From: an uncultured Lachnospiraceae bacterium
GTDB lineage: Bacteria > Bacillota > Clostridia > Lachnospirales > Lachnospiraceae
DNA: 64,000 bases
NCBI GenBank assembly: GCA_947625775.1
Contig: CANQPM010000012.1
Span: 1 to 64,000 of the forward strand
Direction: 5' to 3'
The translations under genes were made by a program, and so were the position numbers. Below the pieces are notes generated by a model. It saw only the letters and a program-made list of their open reading frames with translations. It did not search any database and was not told where the DNA came from. This document shows, piece after piece, positions 61,811 through 64,000 of the stretch (position 1 is its first letter; the number at the start of each line of letters is the position of its first letter).

Positions 61811-63055
61811 CTACTTTAAATAATTCCAGGGATTTACATATGTCCCGTTTAATCTCACGCCAAAGTGAAGATGATTGCCTGTCGAATTGCCCGTAGTGCC
61901 TACAGCCGCTATCTTTTCGCCTTTTGATACATTCTGCCCGCTTTTCACATACAGCGCGGAAGCATGCATATATATAGTGGTAAGCCCGTCGCCATGGTCT
62001 ATCATAATGTAATTGCCCATGCTGGAGCTGTACGCCGCCGCTATCACTGTGCCGTCATATGCCGCAAGTATCGGAGAACCGCCAGGCGCAGCCATATCAA
62101 CGCCGTTGTGCATTTTCTGTACCTTATATATCGGGTGAACCTCGCGCATTCCAAAATCATCTGAAATACGCGTATATGACGGGGCAGGCCATGCAAACAT
62201 GCCGCCGTCGTATGTATTCTTTTTGTTGTTTGCCTTTTCAAGCGCCGCCTGCTGCTCCTGCATAGCCTTTTCAAGCGCCTTTATCTCGGCGTCACGCGCC
62301 GCCATCTCATCTTCATACGCCTTCAAAACCTGCTCCTGACTGTTTATGTCAGCCTGATACGCAGCCATCTGCTGCTCCTTCTCGGCAATCAAAAGCTCTA
62401 ACGAATGCTGCTCCTCCTCAGCCTCGCTCTTTGCCTCCCCTAAAAGCTCCTGCTCTGCCTCCAGCTGCTGTTTGCAGGTCTCAACGTATTCCCTCGTTGT
62501 CTTAAATTTATCAAGGAGCCGTTTGTCAGCAGCGGTAAGACGCTCAACATAATCGGCGCGGTTAAGCATATCGCCAAACGACCTTGCGGAAAAGACAATC
62601 TCAAAATAAAAGCTGTCGCCCCTCTCGTACATGCTCTTTATTCTGTCCTTCATAGCCGCATACTGCTGCTGCTCAGTTTTCTGCGCCTCCTCAAGCTCCG
62701 CCTTTGTCTTTGTAATCTCCGTCTCCTTTTCGCTTATCATTTCCGTAAGCTCATTTATCTTTGCCTGGGCTGCCGAGAGCGTGGCGTCAAGCTCGCTCAC
62801 ATAAGCCGCGAGGTCATTCTTGCTCTTTTCAAGACCTGCAATAACGCTTTTTACGTCGGTAAGCCCTGACTGAAGCTCATTTTTCTGTCCCTTGGCTGCC
62901 TCTATCTCTTTTTTCTTCTGGTCTATGCTGTCCTGAAGATCGGAAATCTCATCTGCCCAGCTTACCACAGGACACATATACGCCGCTGCCGCAGCCAGCA
63001 CGGCAAAAGCAAGGACAGCCGCAAGCGCCCTTCGTATTTTTATCTGATGCCGCAT
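61811..63055 (-). CDS. Coiled-coil M23 peptidase, EnvC/PcsB-like FtsEX partner
   Basis: 414 residues. Signal-like helix (ALAAVLAFAVLAAAAAYMCPVVSWADE), a long coiled coil (about 35-270) with DLQDSIDQKKKEIEAAK-like heptads, and a C-terminal M23 domain: FGMREVHPI, HNGVDMAAPGGSPILAAYDG (HxxxD), MIDHGDGLTTIYMHAS and GNHLHFGVRLNG (HxH). ATG at 63055 is preferred for the signal sequence. Directly after ftsX, the layout fits a wall hydrolase activated by FtsEX. Confidence 0.92.
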   Translation of the reverse strand: MRHQIKIRRALAAVLAFAVLAAAAAYMCPVVSWADEISDLQDSIDQKKKEIEAAKGQKNELQSGLTDVKSVIAGLEKSKNDLAAYVSELDATLSAAQAKINELTEMISEKETEITKTKAELEEAQKTEQQQYAAMKDRIKSMYERGDSFYFEIVFSARSFGDMLNRADYVERLTAADKRLLDKFKTTREYVETCKQQLEAEQELLGEAKSEAEEEQHSLELLIAEKEQQMAAYQADINSQEQVLKAYEDEMAARDAEIKALEKAMQEQQAALEKANNKKNTYDGGMFAWPAPSYTRISDDFGMREVHPIYKVQKMHNGVDMAAPGGSPILAAYDGTVIAAAYSSSMGNYIMIDHGDGLTTIYMHASALYVKSGQNVSKGEKIAAVGTTGNSTGNHLHFGVRLNGTYVNPWNYLK

Positions 63056-63069
63056 ATTCTTTTGCCTTT

Positions 63070-63966
63070 CTAAACGCTCAAATGCTTTCTGACTGTCGTA
63101 TAGCTGCCTATAAAGCCAATCCCGACGCCTATGCCTATGCAAATCGGCAGCAGCGTCTCAAATACCTCCTGCACTGGCAGGAACTGGATAATCGACGACA
63201 TAAAGGAATAGCTGGTCGCCGCGTAAACCACTGCCTCATTATACAGGAAATATATGACCGTCAGCGGTATGAGCGAGCCGATAAAGCCTATGATTATTCC
63301 CTCAATGACAAAGGGCGCCCTCGCAAAAAAGTCTGTAGCGCCTATATACTTCATTATCTGAATCTCGCCCTTACGCATCTGTATTCCTATCGTGACAGTA
63401 TTGCTTATAAGAAAAATCGACACCAAAAACAAAATCAGTATAATACCTATTGACACATAGCCTATTATTGAGTTTACTCCCGTAAGCACCCTCGCCGTGA
63501 GCGCCGACTGATTTACCTTCCTTATGCCCTCAACCGACTCCAGAAAGGAAACAAGCTCAGACTGCTTTGAGACGTCATTCATATATATGTCAAAATGGGC
63601 GCAGTCCTCAAGCGGATTTTCTGTAAATATGCTTATATCGCCAAAATCATTTTCCTCAGCGAACTTTTCCCATGTCTCATCTGCCGATAAATATGTTACC
63701 TCCTTTACCTCGTCACGGTTCTCAATCATAGACCTTATCTCGCTGACGCGTTCGTCGGAAACGCCAAGCTCCAAAAGCGCCGTCACCGCAACGCGCTGCT
63801 CAGCGCTTTTTACCATATGGTCAAAATTCATGAGTATCGAATAAAACAGGCCGAACAAAAACAGACACGCCGATATTGTGGCAACCGTCGCAAGAGTAAC
63901 CCATTTATTTCTGAAAATGTTTTTCAAGCCCTGCAGCATGCAATAAAAAAGCGTATTAATCCTCAT
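63070..63966 (-). CDS. ftsX: FtsX cell-division protein
   Basis: 298 residues with four membrane helices (about 22-45, 170-195, 220-245, 265-290) and a large outer loop between the first two, the FtsX topology. Start with LQGLKNIFRNKWVTLATVATISACLF; the GEIQIMKYIGATDFFARAPFVIEG block is conserved in the family. The ATG overlaps the ftsE stop by 11 bases. Confidence 0.95.
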   Translation of the reverse strand: MRINTLFYCMLQGLKNIFRNKWVTLATVATISACLFLFGLFYSILMNFDHMVKSAEQRVAVTALLELGVSDERVSEIRSMIENRDEVKEVTYLSADETWEKFAEENDFGDISIFTENPLEDCAHFDIYMNDVSKQSELVSFLESVEGIRKVNQSALTARVLTGVNSIIGYVSIGIILILFLVSIFLISNTVTIGIQMRKGEIQIMKYIGATDFFARAPFVIEGIIIGFIGSLIPLTVIYFLYNEAVVYAATSYSFMSSIIQFLPVQEVFETLLPICIGIGVGIGFIGSYTTVRKHLSV

Positions 63967-64000
63967 CTATATAGCCACCCTTCTCCTCGTCGCTCACAAT
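63956..64000 (-). CDS. ftsE: FtsE C-terminus, partial
   Basis: The last 14 codons before the stop at 63956-63958 read IVSDEEKGGYIDED, the typical C-terminal tail of Lachnospiraceae FtsE. The body of the ATPase lies beyond the window edge. Overlap with ftsX supports the call. Confidence 0.8.
   Translation of the reverse strand: MVSDEEKGGYIDED

Noticed and set aside
1-64000. CRISPR arrays, tRNA or rRNA genes
   Set aside because: No regularly spaced direct repeats with unique spacers and no tRNA- or rRNA-like sequence noticed on reading.

Overview
The window looks like chromosome from a motile, low-to-mid GC Clostridia, most likely Lachnospiraceae. The signs are the cdaA-cdaR-glmM block, mbl followed by two flagellar rod genes (flhO/flhP order), a comFC-yvyF pair, a Spo0A-type DNA-binding domain, an Rpn/PD-(D/E)XK gene of a type common in that family, and ftsEX beside a coiled-coil M23 peptidase. 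Nearly every gene is on the minus strand. The exceptions are a partial transposase at the left edge and a tyrosine recombinase at 27051-28199.

Left third (about 1.4-22.2 kb): a glycosylation island. Reading leftward it holds an NTP-transferase/kinase fusion, a KdsD-like SIS protein, a NeuB-family synthase, a CMP-sugar synthetase fused to a KdsC-like phosphatase, and then a run of modular glycosyltransferases, methyltransferases, an O-acetyltransferase and two DUF115 (MptE/Maf-like) proteins. It ends with an IspD/TarI-like cytidylyltransferase, a pentulose-phosphate epimerase and a small HAD protein. Eight proteins share one small Rossmann-like module. NulO-type and DUF115 genes of this kind usually serve flagellin or surface glycosylation. 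Two genes carry long poly-G tracts, G8 at 10000-10007 and G9 at 16140-16148. The G9 tract now splits the O-acetyltransferase gene, and the G8 tract gives the methyltransferase an alternative C-terminus.

Middle switch region (22.4-28.6 kb): an Rpn-like gene, a TnpB-like protein that has lost all three RuvC catalytic acids, a structured region downstream that may be its guide RNA, a CDP-glycerol-transferase-like gene whose stop codon overlaps the tnpB start (ATGA), and a 1.5 kb segment holding a tyrosine recombinase. That segment is bounded by inverted recombination sites with identical 9-bp spacers. A near-consensus promoter (TTGATA-N17-TATACT) inside it points out across the left site at the transferase/tnpB pair; the right site abuts a terminator. 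This is the architecture of an invertible on/off promoter.

Right of the switch (28.6-41.7 kb): an exopolysaccharide operon with an initiating sugar transferase, Wzz-like protein, EpsG-like polymerase, GT2 and GT4 enzymes, GDP-fucose genes, an RfbD-like reductase and an orphan Spo0A C-terminal domain. No flippase and no intact tyrosine kinase are visible.

Far right (41.8-64 kb): ordinary core genes, namely HPr, glmM, cdaR, cdaA, two membrane proteins, yvyF, comFC, recD2, flgJ-like, flhP, flhO, mbl, uvrA, uvrB (with a LexA-type box), an aldo/keto reductase, a CtpA-like protease, an M23 peptidase, ftsX and the 3' end of ftsE. No tRNA, rRNA or CRISPR array was seen.
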